From assembly GCF_009834345.1 (NCBI RefSeq), contig NZ_CP035042.1, positions 2,108,001 through 2,172,000 on the forward strand: a stretch of DNA of 64,000 bases, read 5' to 3'. Below the pieces are notes generated by a model. It had not been told where the DNA came from. It made no database searches and saw only the letters and a program-made list of their open reading frames with translations. The translations under genes were made by a program, and so were the position numbers. Source of the stretch: Billgrantia tianxiuensis. GTDB taxonomy: Bacteria; Pseudomonadota; Gammaproteobacteria; Pseudomonadales; Halomonadaceae. Positions within the stretch are counted from its first letter, which is position 1. Each line of letters opens with the position of its first letter. This document shows positions 34,733 to 44,089 of this stretch, in pieces.

Positions 34733-35542
34733 ATGAAGCCGGAATCCCTGCAACTGGCAGCCCAGCAACTGCGCGATGCCGTCGCCAGCGGTGACTTCAT
34801 TTCCCCGCTGCGCGAGAGGTTCGAGGGCCTCGACATCGAAGCCGCCTACGCCATCCAGCAGCACAACACCGAGGCACGGCTGGCGGCTGGTCACCGCATC
34901 GTCGGCCGCAAGATCGGACTCACGTCACGAGTGGTGCAAGCCCAGCTAGGTGTCGATCAACCCGATTACGGCGCTCTGTTCGACGACATGGGCTACGGCA
35001 ACGGTGAACCGATCCCCTGGGCGCAGCTGCAGCAGCCCAAGGTGGAGGCTGAGGTTGCTTTCGTTCTGGGCCAGGACCTGGCCATGGTCAACCCTACGCA
35101 GGTGGACGTGATCCGCGCCATCGACCATGCGGTAGCCGCCCTCGAGGTGGTTGGAAGCCGCATCGCCGACTGGAACATCGGCATCATCGACACTATTGCC
35201 GATAACGCCTCGTCCGGCGTCTATGTGCTGGGCAGCACCCCGCGACGCCTCGAAGACCTCGACCTGGATCTGTGCGGCATGGTGATGGAGCGGCGTGGTG
35301 AGCCGGTTTCGGTTGGCGTGGGCCGCGCCTGTCTTGGTAACCCCCTCAATGCCGTGGTGTGGCTGGCCCGCAAGATGGTCGAACTCGGTCAGCCGCTGAA
35401 GGCCGGCGACCTCGTGCTCTCCGGCGCCCTCGGCCCCATGGTGCCGGTGCAGCCCGGTGACGTGATCGAGGCACGCATCAACGGCCTAGGCAGCGTCCAG
35501 GCCGTCTTCCAACTGGCAGCGAATGACGAGGTGAGCGCATGA
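34733..35542 (+). CDS. mhpD: 2-oxopent-4-enoate (2-hydroxypentadienoate) hydratase
   Basis: A 269-residue member of the fumarylacetoacetase-fold hydratase/decarboxylase family (MhpD/DmpE/XylJ). It adds water to 2-hydroxypenta-2,4-dienoate to give 4-hydroxy-2-oxovalerate. Motifs: [53 protein letters not shown] and [18 protein letters not shown]. The Mg-binding Glu pair is in VEAEVAF. Its stop overlaps the next gene (ATGA). The start at 34733 is chosen for GGGA seven bases ahead; an upstream ATG at 34715 is in frame. Confidence 0.88.
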   Translation: MKPESLQLAAQQLRDAVASGDFISPLRERFEGLDIEAAYAIQQHNTEARLAAGHRIVGRKIGLTSRVVQAQLGVDQPDYGALFDDMGYGNGEPIPWAQLQQPKVEAEVAFVLGQDLAMVNPTQVDVIRAIDHAVAALEVVGSRIADWNIGIIDTIADNASSGVYVLGSTPRRLEDLDLDLCGMVMERRGEPVSVGVGRACLGNPLNAVVWLARKMVELGQPLKAGDLVLSGALGPMVPVQPGDVIEARINGLGSVQAVFQLAANDEVSA

Positions 35543-36306
35543 GCACTATTCAGCAGCACGCCCTCCGGCTCGACGAGGCGGCCCGCTCAGCCACCGCCGT
35601 GGAGCAGCTCGACCCCGAGTCGCAGATGTCGCTGGAAGAGGCCTACGCCATCCAGATGGCCTCCATACAGCAGCGCCTGCAGCGCGGCGAGACCCGAGTA
35701 GGCATGAAGATGGGGTTCACCAGTCGCGCCAAGATGAGCCAGATGGGCATCGACGATGTGATCTGGGGACGCCTGACCAGTGGCATGCGCATCGAGGAGA
35801 ACTCGACCATAAGTCTCGCCAGCTATGTGCACCCGCGGGTGGAGCCGGAACTGGCCTTCCTGCTCGGTCGCGACCTGCCTGAGCAGGTCACTCCTGCCGA
35901 GGCCTTGACGGCCATTGAGGCCATCGCTCCTGCACTGGAGATCATCGATTCGCGCTACCGCGACTTCAAATTCTCACTGCCCGACGTGATCGCCGACAAT
36001 GCCTCCTCCACAGGCTTCGTGGTCGGTAACTGGGGCGACCCCAGAGTCGATTTTACCAACCTGGGGCTGGCCATGAGCTTCAACGGCCAGACTCGTCATG
36101 TCGGTTCAACCGCTGCCATTCTTGGCAATCCCATCCGTTCGCTGGTCGCAGCCGCACGCCTGGCCGCCCAGGCCGGCGAGCCACTGCGCGCCGGTGACAT
36201 CGTGCTGGCTGGAGGCGCTACTGCCGCCGAGTGGCTAGAGCCCGGACAATACGTGCGCCTGGAAATGCAGCAGCTAGGCAGCCTCGGTTTCCATGTGGAG
36301 GAGTGA
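35539..36306 (+). CDS. dmpH: 2-oxo-3-hexenedioate (4-oxalocrotonate) decarboxylase
   Basis: A 255-residue homologue of the preceding hydratase, of the DmpH/XylI type. It decarboxylates 2-oxo-3-hexenedioate to 2-hydroxypentadienoate, and in known pathways forms a complex with the hydratase. Motifs: [87 protein letters not shown]. The [10 protein letters not shown] segment distinguishes it from the hydratase. ATGA overlap with the upstream gene and a two-base gap to the tautomerase gene. Confidence 0.88.
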   Translation: MSTIQQHALRLDEAARSATAVEQLDPESQMSLEEAYAIQMASIQQRLQRGETRVGMKMGFTSRAKMSQMGIDDVIWGRLTSGMRIEENSTISLASYVHPRVEPELAFLLGRDLPEQVTPAEALTAIEAIAPALEIIDSRYRDFKFSLPDVIADNASSTGFVVGNWGDPRVDFTNLGLAMSFNGQTRHVGSTAAILGNPIRSLVAAARLAAQAGEPLRAGDIVLAGGATAAEWLEPGQYVRLEMQQLGSLGFHVEE

Positions 36307-36308
36307 CC

Positions 36309-36509
36309 ATGCCGATCGCCACCATCAACATCATCGAAGGCCGTGATGCCGAGAAGAAGCAGAGGCTTATCGAGAATGTCGCCCGCGCCATCAGCGAGAG
36401 CCTGGACGCCCCCCTGGAGAGTGTACGGGTGCTGGTCCAGGAGTACCCCGCCACCCATTGGGGTGTAGGTGGGGAAACCATGCAGCAACGCCGCGCACGG
36501 CAGCAGTGA
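36309..36509 (+). CDS. dmpI: 4-oxalocrotonate tautomerase
   Basis: A 66-residue tautomerase; family members of about 62 residues form hexamers. After loss of Met the catalytic Pro1 is exposed ([12 protein letters not shown]), with the active-site arginine in the [19 protein letters not shown] helix region and [18 protein letters not shown] toward the C terminus. It converts 2-hydroxymuconate to 2-oxo-3-hexenedioate, the substrate of the decarboxylase just upstream. Confidence 0.93.
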   Translation: MPIATINIIEGRDAEKKQRLIENVARAISESLDAPLESVRVLVQEYPATHWGVGGETMQQRRARQQ

Positions 36510-36519
36510 GGACTCCAGC

Positions 36520-37460
36520 ATGAGCCAGAAAGTCAAAGTCGCCATCATCGGCTCCGGCAACATCGGCACCGACCTGATGATCAAGATCCTGCGTCACGGC
36601 CAGTACCTGGAGATGGGCGCCATGGTGGGCATCGACCCTGCCTCCGACGGCCTGGCCAGGGCACAGAGATTTGGCGTGCCCATTACCGCCGAGGGCATCG
36701 ACGGGCTGCTGGCCATGGACCACATCGACGAGATCAAGATCGTCTTCGATGCCACCTCCGCCGGCGCCCATCGGCGCCACAGCGAGCTGCTCACGGCCCG
36801 CGGCATCAGGGTGGTCGACTTGACCCCCGCGGCCATCGGCCCCTACGTGATCCCCCCATCAATATGGACGAGCACCTGGACGCCCCCAACATCAACATGG
36901 TCACTTGCGGTGGCCAGGCTACCATCCCCATGGTGGCAGCGGTTTCCCGGGTCGCCAAGGTGCATTACGGCGAGATCGTCGCTTCCATTTCCAGCAAGTC
37001 CGCCGGCCCCGGCACCCGAGCCAATATCGACGAATTCACTGAAACCACCTCGAAGGCCATCGAGGTTTGCGGCGGGGCCGAACGCGGCAAGGCGATCATC
37101 ATCCTCAATCCCGCCGAGCCGCCACTATTGATGCGTGACAGCGTCTTCGTGCTCTCCGAGTCCGCTGACCAAGCCGCCATCGAGGCTTCCGTCGAGGAGA
37201 TGGTCCGCATGGTCCAGCAGTATGTTCCCGGCTATCGCCTCAAGCAGCGGGTGCAATTCGAGGAGATTTCGATCGAGGCACCGCTGAACGTTCCCGGCAT
37301 CGGCAAGGCCAGCGGCCTCAAGACCTCCATCTTCCTGGAAGTGGAGGGCGCTGCTCACTACCTGCCTGCCTATGCCGGCAACCTGGACATCATGACCTCC
37401 GCTGCCAAGGCTTGCGCCGAGCGTCTGGCCGAGACCCGCCTGCTTGCCGCCACCGCTTGA
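36520..37460 (+). CDS. mhpF: Acylating acetaldehyde dehydrogenase, one frameshift
   Basis: Converts acetaldehyde, CoA and NAD+ to acetyl-CoA; in known pathways channels acetaldehyde from the partner aldolase. N part: [22 protein letters not shown] (NAD site), [26 protein letters not shown]. The frame breaks in the six-C run at 36852-36857; adding one base joins [23 protein letters not shown], which carries the catalytic Cys, to [28 protein letters not shown]. The repaired protein is 313 residues, normal for MhpF/DmpF. It is followed by its partner aldolase. Confidence 0.9.
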
Positions 37461-37471
37461 GGAGCCCCATC

Positions 37472-38479
37472 ATGAGCAAGAAACTCTACATCTCCGACGT
37501 TACCCTGCGCGATGGCAGCCATGCGGTGCGCCACCAGTACAGCCTGGACGATGCCCGACGCATCGCTCGTGCCCTCGACGCCGCCCGAGTCGACTCCATC
37601 GAGGTGGCCCACGGCGACGGCCTGCAAGGCTCCAGCTTCAACTACGGCTTCGGCGCTCACCGCGACGTGGAGTGGATCGCCGCAGTGGCCGAGGTAGTGG
37701 AGCACGCCATGATCACCACCCTGCTGCTACCTGGCATTGGTACCGTCCACGACCTGGACGCCGCCTATGCCGCCGGTGCCAGGGGGGCTCGCATCGCCAC
37801 CCATTGCACCGAGGCCGACGTCTCCCGTCAGCATATCGAGCATGCCCGCAAGCTCGGTATGGATACCGTAGGCTTCCTGATGATGAGCCATATGCAGACG
37901 CCCAGGGGGCTCGCCGAACAGGCCAAGCTGATGGAGAGTTACGGCGCCCAGACCCTCTATGTGGTGGACTCCGGTGGGGCCCTGACCATGGAGGGGGTAC
38001 GCGAGCGGTTCCGGGCGCTCAAGGATGCGCTCGACCCGAGCACCCAGACCGGCATTCATGCTCACCACAACCTGAGCCTGGGTGTGGCCAACTCCATCGT
38101 CGCGGTGGAGGAGGGCTGCGACCGGGTGGATGCCAGCCTGGCCGGCATGGGCGCCGGGGCCGGCAATGCTCCACTGGAGGTATTCATCGCTGCCGCCGAC
38201 CGCCTGGGATGGCAGCACGGCTGTGACCTTTACACCCTAATGGACGCCGCCGACGATATCGTTCGCCCGCTGCAGGACCGGCCGGTTCGCGTCGATCGCG
38301 AGACCCTGGCGCTGGGCTATGCCGGCGTCTACTCCAGCTTTCTGCGTCACGCCGAGGCCGCTGCAGAGCGCTATGGCCTGAAGACCATGGATATCCTGGT
38401 GGAGCTGGGCCGCCGCCAGATGGTCGGCGGCCAGGAGGACATGATCGTCGACGTAGCGCTGGATATGACGCATCGATGA
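37472..38479 (+). CDS. mhpE: 4-hydroxy-2-oxovalerate aldolase
   Basis: A 335-residue DmpG/MhpE-family TIM-barrel aldolase (HMGL-like N domain, DmpG-type communication domain). It cleaves 4-hydroxy-2-oxovalerate to pyruvate and acetaldehyde. Motifs: [17 protein letters not shown] (metal Asp), [34 protein letters not shown] with the metal His pair, and [17 protein letters not shown]. The metal is expected to be divalent Mn/Mg. It lies 11 bases after its dehydrogenase partner. Confidence 0.93.
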   Translation: MSKKLYISDVTLRDGSHAVRHQYSLDDARRIARALDAARVDSIEVAHGDGLQGSSFNYGFGAHRDVEWIAAVAEVVEHAMITTLLLPGIGTVHDLDAAYAAGARGARIATHCTEADVSRQHIEHARKLGMDTVGFLMMSHMQTPRGLAEQAKLMESYGAQTLYVVDSGGALTMEGVRERFRALKDALDPSTQTGIHAHHNLSLGVANSIVAVEEGCDRVDASLAGMGAGAGNAPLEVFIAAADRLGWQHGCDLYTLMDAADDIVRPLQDRPVRVDRETLALGYAGVYSSFLRHAEAAAERYGLKTMDILVELGRRQMVGGQEDMIVDVALDMTHR

Positions 38480-38548
38480 CCCCTGGTGATTTCGCCATCG
38501 CAAACACAACAACAGCAGTGACCTGCCAACTCAACGGGAGTACAAGAG

Positions 38549-39505
38549 ATGTCCTACCAGGAACCGATCTACGACGTCGCCAAGCTGGGCCACGCCGAAC
38601 TGCTCACCCCCAAATTCGACGAGAGCCTGCGCTTTTTCACCGAAGTCTACGGTCTCGATGTCGTGGCCACCGAGGGTGACAGCGCCTATCTGCGCGCCTG
38701 GGGCGACCATGATCTCACCTCGCTGAAGCTCACCGCCTCCCACCAGGCCGGACTTGGTCATGTGGGCTGGCGAGCCATGAGCCCCCAGGCTCTGGAGCGT
38801 CGCGTCGCCGCCCTCGAAGCCTACGGTATCCAGGGCCGCTGGATCGATGGCGACGTGGGCCACGGCAAGGCCTATCGCTTCACCGGCATCGGCGGCCACG
38901 AGATGGAACTCTACTTCGAGTCCGAGAAATACCGGGCACCAGAGGGTAAGCAAGCCTATCTCCCCAATCAGCCGCAGAAGTACCATGGCCGAGGCGTGGC
39001 CGTGGAACGCATCGATCATATCAACCTGCTGACGCGGGACGTGGTGGAGATGCGCACCTTCGCCGCCGAGACCTTGGGCTTCAAACTGCGTGAGCACCTG
39101 ATCCCCGGCGGCCAAGGCGAAGAAGTGGGCGCCTGGATGAGCCTGATGAACAAGGCCCACGACCTGGCGATCACCAAGGAGCCTGCGGCGGGTGCCAGCG
39201 GGCGTCTGCATCACCTGGCCTACTACGCCAGCACCCGCGAGGAGGTGTTGCGAGCCGCCGAGATCTTCATGGAGAACGACGTCTTCATCGAGTTCGGGCC
39301 GGCCAAGCACTCGCGCACCCAGGGTTTCTTCCTCTATGTCTATGAGCCGGGCGGCAATCGCATCGAGGTGTTTGCCGGCGGTTTTCATATCTTCGAACCG
39401 GACTGGGAGCCGGTAACCTGGGGCACCGAGGTCAAGGGCCGCTCCACCGCCTGGGGCCTGGAATGTCCGCCGAGCTTCCATGAACACGCCACGCCGCTGC
39501 TTTAA
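38549..39505 (+). CDS. Type I extradiol ring-cleavage dioxygenase (catechol 2,3-dioxygenase family)
   Basis: A 318-residue two-domain vicinal-oxygen-chelate dioxygenase. Fe(II) ligands are visible in the C-terminal domain: His157 (ERIDHINLL), His221 or 222 (GRLHHLAYY) and Glu273 (NRIEVFAGG), with the signature LYVYEPGGNRIEVFAGG. It opens a catechol ring next to the hydroxyls. Because a dehydroshikimate dehydratase lies downstream, protocatechuate (2,3-cleavage) is a candidate substrate, with catechol or a trihydroxybenzene also possible; sequence alone does not decide. Confidence 0.88.
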   Translation: MSYQEPIYDVAKLGHAELLTPKFDESLRFFTEVYGLDVVATEGDSAYLRAWGDHDLTSLKLTASHQAGLGHVGWRAMSPQALERRVAALEAYGIQGRWIDGDVGHGKAYRFTGIGGHEMELYFESEKYRAPEGKQAYLPNQPQKYHGRGVAVERIDHINLLTRDVVEMRTFAAETLGFKLREHLIPGGQGEEVGAWMSLMNKAHDLAITKEPAAGASGRLHHLAYYASTREEVLRAAEIFMENDVFIEFGPAKHSRTQGFFLYVYEPGGNRIEVFAGGFHIFEPDWEPVTWGTEVKGRSTAWGLECPPSFHEHATPLL

Positions 39506-39625
39506 GGCTCACCCAGGACTTCCCTGACAGAGTAGCCCTGAAGGCCAAGGGGCAGCGCGGTATACTGAACACTGATCTCTCGCTACCCGATAGGCGTCAC
39601 GACGCCGGTAACACTGGAGGCTCTG

Positions 39626-40361
39626 ATGATGAACAGGATGATGGAAAGTCTCGTCCCGAGAGCGGGGAGGGCGGTATCACCCTGGCCACCTCCCTGGTTC
39701 AGCGCCTGCGTCGCGCCATTCTCAGCGGTGAACTCCCCCGGGGGCCAAGCTCCGTCTGGAGGCCCTTCGCGAGCAGTTGAACCTGTCGATCAGCCGCAGC
39801 CCCCTGCGCGAGGCGCTGTCGCGCCTGGGTGCTGAGGGGTTGGTGCTGATCGAGGACAAGCGTGGCTACCGTGTCATGCCCGTATCGGAGAAGAATCTCA
39901 GGGAAATCGCCAAATTGCGCATCCACTTCGAGGGGCTGGCGTTGCGTGAGGCGATCGCAGAGGGCGGCCGGCGCTGGGAAGCCGGTATCATTGCCGCCCA
40001 GTACGAGCTGGACAGCATCAAGCGTACCGATGGCATGACCCTGGAGCAGCAGGAAGTGTGGGAAGAGGCCCACCGCCAGTTCCATCTCAAGCTGCTCGAG
40101 GCCTGTGACATGCCGCTGCTCCTCAACTACTGTCGCACGCTTCACGACCTCAACGATCGCTACCGCCGCCTCTACCTCCAGAAAAATCCTTTCGACCGGG
40201 ATACCCGCAGCGAGCACGCAGCCATTGTCGAGGCCACGCTGGAACGCAACGCCGACTTGGCCTGCGCCCTGCTGGCCCAGCATACCCAGCGAACCACGGA
40301 CAACATTCGCACCATGCTGGCGCGCGAGCGAGAAGAGGAACTCAACGTCCAGCCGGACTGA
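39626..40361 (+). CDS. GntR-family (FadR subfamily) regulator, two frameshifts
   Basis: N-terminal winged helix (TLATSLVQRLRRAILSGELPPG..LRLEALREQLNLSISRSPLREALSRLGAEGLV) and an FCD effector domain (residues about 95-235, ALREAIAEGG, AHRQFHLKLLEAC, RSEHAAIVEATLERNADLACALLAQH). Two -1 breaks are inferred: in GGGG at 39664-39667 and in CCCCCGGGGG at 39735-39744. With both repaired, the ATG at 39626 (GGAGG six bases ahead) opens a 245-residue protein. It probably controls the catabolic and TRAP operons through the TTTTGCATGCAAAA sites. Confidence 0.82.
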
Positions 40362-40437
40362 GTTCTGCCGCCAGGCGGCACCCCCGATCACTATCCATGA
40401 TGCGGACGGGCTTTGACCCGCCTGCAGGGAGGCACTC

Positions 40438-42212
40438 ATGCGCCACTCTATCGCAACCCTGTCGCTCTCCGGCAGCCTGCCGGAGAAACTCCAGGCCATC
40501 GCCGCCGCCGGCTTCGATGGCTGTGAGTTGTTCGAGAATGATCTGCTGAGCTACCCGGGCCGCCCAGACGAGATTCGCCGCATGGTCGAAGACCTAGGTC
40601 TGACCATCGAAATCTTCCAGCCGTTCCGAGACTTCGAGGGCGTCCACCCCGAACAGCTGGAGCGCAACTTGGTGCGCGCCGAGCACAAGTTCGACCTGAT
40701 GGAACAGCTTGGTGTGGAGCTCATGCTGGTTTGCTCCAATGCCCAGCCCGATGTCTCCGGCGACCCGGCCCTCGTCGCCGAGCAGCTCCATCGCCTGGCC
40801 GAGCGAGCGGCGGCCCGCGGGCTGAGAGTGGGCTTCGAGGCACTCTCCTGGGGCACGCAAATCAATCGCTATGCCCAGGCCTGGGCGGCGGTTGAGGCCG
40901 CCGACCACCCCAGCCTTGGGCTCATCCTCGACAGCTACCACACCCTGGCACTGGACGACGCCATCACCCCCATTACCGAGCTGCCCGGCGAGAAGATCTT
41001 CTTCCTACAGCTTTCCGACGCCCCGCGAGAGAGTACTCGCCCCCGAGGTACAGCCGCACCCTGCGCTCATTCCCCGGCCTCGGCGAATATGACATGACGG
41101 GCTTCGTCGCCGCCGTGCTCAAGGCCGGATACGCTGGTGCACTGTCGCTGGAGATGTTCAATGACGAGTTTCGTGCCGCCCCGGCCGGCCCTACCGCGAT
41201 GGCCGCCCGCCAATCGCTGCTTTGGCTGGAGGAGCGCCTGCAAGCCGACGCCCAGCTGCCCAGCCAGGCAGGGTTGCCACTGTTTCAGCCGCCCAGGGCT
41301 CCGGCCCTCAACGGTTTCACCAGCCTCGAGCTAGCCATACCGCCCGTCCACCGACAGGCCGTGGAACAGCTGCTTGGTAGCCTGGGCCTGGTCGAGCAGG
41401 GCCGGCATCGCCGAGCGCCAATCACCCGCTTTGCTGGCCAGGCCTTCGATGTTTATCTACGTGAGACCCACGACAACGCGGCCGTCACGGTGCATAGCCT
41501 GGGCCTCACATGCGCCGGCTCTCAGGCCTTGCTGATGCGTCTGGAAGACTATGGTCAAGCCACCCGCGGCGATGATGACCTAGGCGGTCGCCTGCTGACC
41601 ACCCCAGCGGCCCTGGCACTGCGCATCGGCCCCGACGCCAACCTCGACGGACGCTTCGAGTCCGGCCTGCATCCGGCGCCCTCTGACTGCCGGCTGAGCG
41701 GGGTCGCCTTCGCCCTACCGATTGGCCTGCTGGAGAGCGAGTCAGGCGTCTGGCGCCACCTGCTAGGACTGCCTGCGGCGAGCACGGGCGTGCGCCACGA
41801 GCCCCAGGGCGTGGTAAGGCGTCGCTGCTGGCAGTCCACCGCCGGTGAGGTGGAGATCGCCCTGGAGACCTCGACCCATGCCGGCACTTCGGTCGGTCGG
41901 GCCCTGTCGCCTTCAGCGGGTCTTACTCAGCGTGCCACTTGCGTGGCACTGCGCCTCGAGGTCGACGATGTCGTGGCCACCGCCCAGCGCCTGAAGGCCG
42001 CCGGACTTGCCGTGGAACCGGTGCCGGTCAACTACTACCACGACCTGGCGGCCCACCAGGCCCTATCCGAGCGCGACCGGACCCTCTTCCAGGCTCATGC
42101 CCTGCGTTATGAACGCCGTGGGAACCGTGACTATGCCTTCCTTCAGCTGACGGTTCCCGGCAACGATCATCTCATGCTTGAGGTCGGTGAATACCGCGCC
42201 TTCGAGGTGTGA
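40438..42212 (+). CDS. quiC: 3-dehydroshikimate dehydratase (QuiC type, TIM barrel fused to HPPD-like domain), one frameshift
   Basis: The N-terminal TIM barrel (sugar-phosphate isomerase/epimerase fold: SIATLSLSGSLPEKLQAIAAAGFDGCELFENDLL, GFEALSWGTQINR, GLILDSYHTLAL) carries dehydratase activity, turning 3-dehydroshikimate into protocatechuate. The C-terminal half is a 4-hydroxyphenylpyruvate-dioxygenase-like domain ending FLQLTVPGNDHLMLEVGEYRAF. The frame breaks between about 41030 and 41044 (a five-C run); repair gives 591 residues, near the family's usual 600-630. The final Fe-type residues (H..E) are present, but their role here is unclear. Immediate neighbours aroQ and aroE support a hydroaromatic pathway. 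Confidence 0.85.
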
Positions 42213-42245
42213 CGCCTCTATTGCTACTGCTAACTGGAGAGCCCC

Positions 42246-42695
42246 ATGACCGCCACCCTCCTGGTCCTCAACGGCCCTAATCTCAATATGCTCGGCACCC
42301 GTCAGCCAGAACTCTATGGTCACGAGACGCTAGCCGATGTGGAGTCTATCTGCTTGCGTCGAGGCGAAGTTCATGACCTGGCAATCGATTTCCGCCAGAC
42401 CAATCACGAAGGAGAGCTGATCGGCTGGCTTCATCAAGCCCGCGGCAAGGTGGCTGGCGTGGTGCTCAACCCAGCGGCCTGGACCCATACCTCGGTGGCG
42501 ATCCGAGACGCCATTCTGGCCTCGGAGCTACCGGTCATCGAGGTGCACATCTCCAACGTGCATCAGCGCGAAGCCTTTCGCCACCGCTCCTATATCTCCG
42601 ACGTTGCCGTTGGAGTGATCTGCGGGCTGGGCACCCACGGCTACGCGTTGGCAATCGATGGTTTCGCCCATCGACTGGAAGGGGCTTCTCGATGA
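42246..42695 (+). CDS. aroQ: Type II 3-dehydroquinate dehydratase
   Basis: A 149-residue dodecameric-type dehydroquinase. Motifs: LVLNGPNLNMLGTRQPELYG with the catalytic Tyr, DFRQTNHEGELIGWLH, GVVLNPAAWTHTSVAIRDA, and VIEVHISNVHQREAFRHRS with the catalytic His. It interconverts dehydroquinate and dehydroshikimate. Between quiC and a shikimate/quinate dehydrogenase gene, it probably serves catabolism instead of aromatic amino acid synthesis. Its stop overlaps the next start (ATGA). Confidence 0.93.
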   Translation: MTATLLVLNGPNLNMLGTRQPELYGHETLADVESICLRRGEVHDLAIDFRQTNHEGELIGWLHQARGKVAGVVLNPAAWTHTSVAIRDAILASELPVIEVHISNVHQREAFRHRSYISDVAVGVICGLGTHGYALAIDGFAHRLEGASR

Positions 42696-43561
42696 GCGCC
42701 GTCAACGATCATTCAGTGCTGGTGGGCTTGATCGGCGCCAGCATCCAGCTATCCAAAACCCCCGATCTGCACATGGAAGAGGGCCGCAACCAGGGGCTCG
42801 CCTATGTCTACAAACTGATCGACCTGGACAGCCTGGGATTCGGCGCCGAAGTGCTGCCGGAGCTGCTGCAGGCCGTTCGCCTGACGGCTTTCGACGGCCT
42901 CAACATAACCTTCCCCTGCAAGCAGTCAATTCTTCCCCACCTCGATGAGCTCTCCGACGAAGCCAGTGCCATCGGCGCGGTGAACACCGTAGTGATTCGT
43001 GGGGGAAAACTGGTTGGCCACAACACCGACTGCACCGGCTTCGGAGAAGCCTTCCGACGCAACCTGAGCCAACAATCACGCCGGCGGGTGGTACAAATGG
43101 GGGCCGGCGGCGCCGGTGCCGCCGTAGCCAATGCCCTGCTGGAGCAGGGCGTCGAAACACTCGTGATATTCGATACCGATGCCAACAGGGCATGTGAGCT
43201 GGTCGACTCTCTGAAGGGGCGCTTTAGCACGGGGCGCGCCCAACTTGGCAGTGACCTGGCGGCAGAGATAGCTGCCGCCGATGGCCTGGTCAATACCACA
43301 CCGGTGGGCATGGACAAGCTACCTGGCATGCCGGTTCCCGAATCGCTGCTTCGCTCTGAACTCTGGGTCGCCGATATCATCTACTTCCCAAGGGAAACCG
43401 AGCTGCTGCGCAAGGCCAAGGCGTTGGGTTGCACCACCATGGACGGCACCAACATGGCAGTGTTCCAGGCCGTCAAGGCCTTCGAGTTGATCAGCGGGCG
43501 GCCTGCCGATGCCGCTCGCATGATGGCGCACTTCCAGCGGCTCGCCGCAGCGGGAGACTGA
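42692..43561 (+). CDS. aroE: Shikimate/quinate dehydrogenase (AroE family, catabolic)
   Basis: A 289-residue shikimate dehydrogenase-family enzyme: substrate domain LIGASIQLSKTPDLH and FDGLNITFPCKQ with the catalytic Lys, NTDCTGF, then nucleotide domain VVQMGAGGAGAAVANALLEQG. The GASIQLSKTP form instead of the biosynthetic GxPIxHSxSP points to a YdiB/QuiA-like catabolic enzyme acting on quinate or shikimate. Coupled to aroQ. With quiC it would convert quinate or shikimate to protocatechuate. Confidence 0.88.
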   Translation: MSAVNDHSVLVGLIGASIQLSKTPDLHMEEGRNQGLAYVYKLIDLDSLGFGAEVLPELLQAVRLTAFDGLNITFPCKQSILPHLDELSDEASAIGAVNTVVIRGGKLVGHNTDCTGFGEAFRRNLSQQSRRRVVQMGAGGAGAAVANALLEQGVETLVIFDTDANRACELVDSLKGRFSTGRAQLGSDLAAEIAAADGLVNTTPVGMDKLPGMPVPESLLRSELWVADIIYFPRETELLRKAKALGCTTMDGTNMAVFQAVKAFELISGRPADAARMMAHFQRLAAAGD

Positions 43562-43609
43562 CCGCGATACCCCGAGAGGTGCCCGTGCGGTTTCGCGATG
43601 CATGGGGCT

Positions 43610-44017
43610 TCAAGCGTCGGGCGGCCCCTTGAGTTCGACGGTGTTGCCTTCGGGGTCTTCGAGGTAGAGAGAGGGACCCGAACCCTCGGCGCCGTAGCGC
43701 TGCACGAGTTCGCCGGCCTCGATGTCGTGCGCGGCGAGGTGTCGGCGAATCTCCTCCTCGTCGAAGGGTTCCAGGCGCAGGCAGAAGTGATCGAGATTGC
43801 GCCCCTCGCGGCCCGGGGCGGCCCCGCCACGCTGTCCCAGCGGGCCTTCCACGGGTACCAGGTCGATCAGGCTGCGTCCGGCGCGCAGTTGGATCAGGCC
43901 GATCTCTTCCTGACGCTTCTCCACCGTGCAGCCCAATACATCGCAATAGAAGGCGAGCATGGTATCGCTGTCGCGAATGCGCAGCACCAAATGATCGAGA
44001 CCTTGAATGGGCAGCAT
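43610..44017 (-). CDS. VOC-family (glyoxalase-like) protein
   Basis: A 135-residue single-unit vicinal-oxygen-chelate protein: LDHLVLRIRDSDTMLAFYCDVLGC, LDHFCLRLEPFDEEEI, SLYLEDPEGNTVELKGPP. Metal ligands His (LDHLVL), His (LDHFCL) and Glu (NTVELKG) are present. Similar genes are annotated as glyoxalase or fosfomycin-resistance-like proteins; the reaction here is unknown. MLPIQGL at 44017 is taken as start. It converges on aroE and is probably separate from the catabolic cluster. Confidence 0.82.
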   Translation of the reverse strand: MLPIQGLDHLVLRIRDSDTMLAFYCDVLGCTVEKRQEEIGLIQLRAGRSLIDLVPVEGPLGQRGGAAPGREGRNLDHFCLRLEPFDEEEIRRHLAAHDIEAGELVQRYGAEGSGPSLYLEDPEGNTVELKGPPDA

Positions 44018-44089
44018 GGCGTTTCCGGCTTCCTGTCGTTCTTCGACACTATGACGCACGTGACGGGCGCGCTCCAGAGTTTCCTGCCG

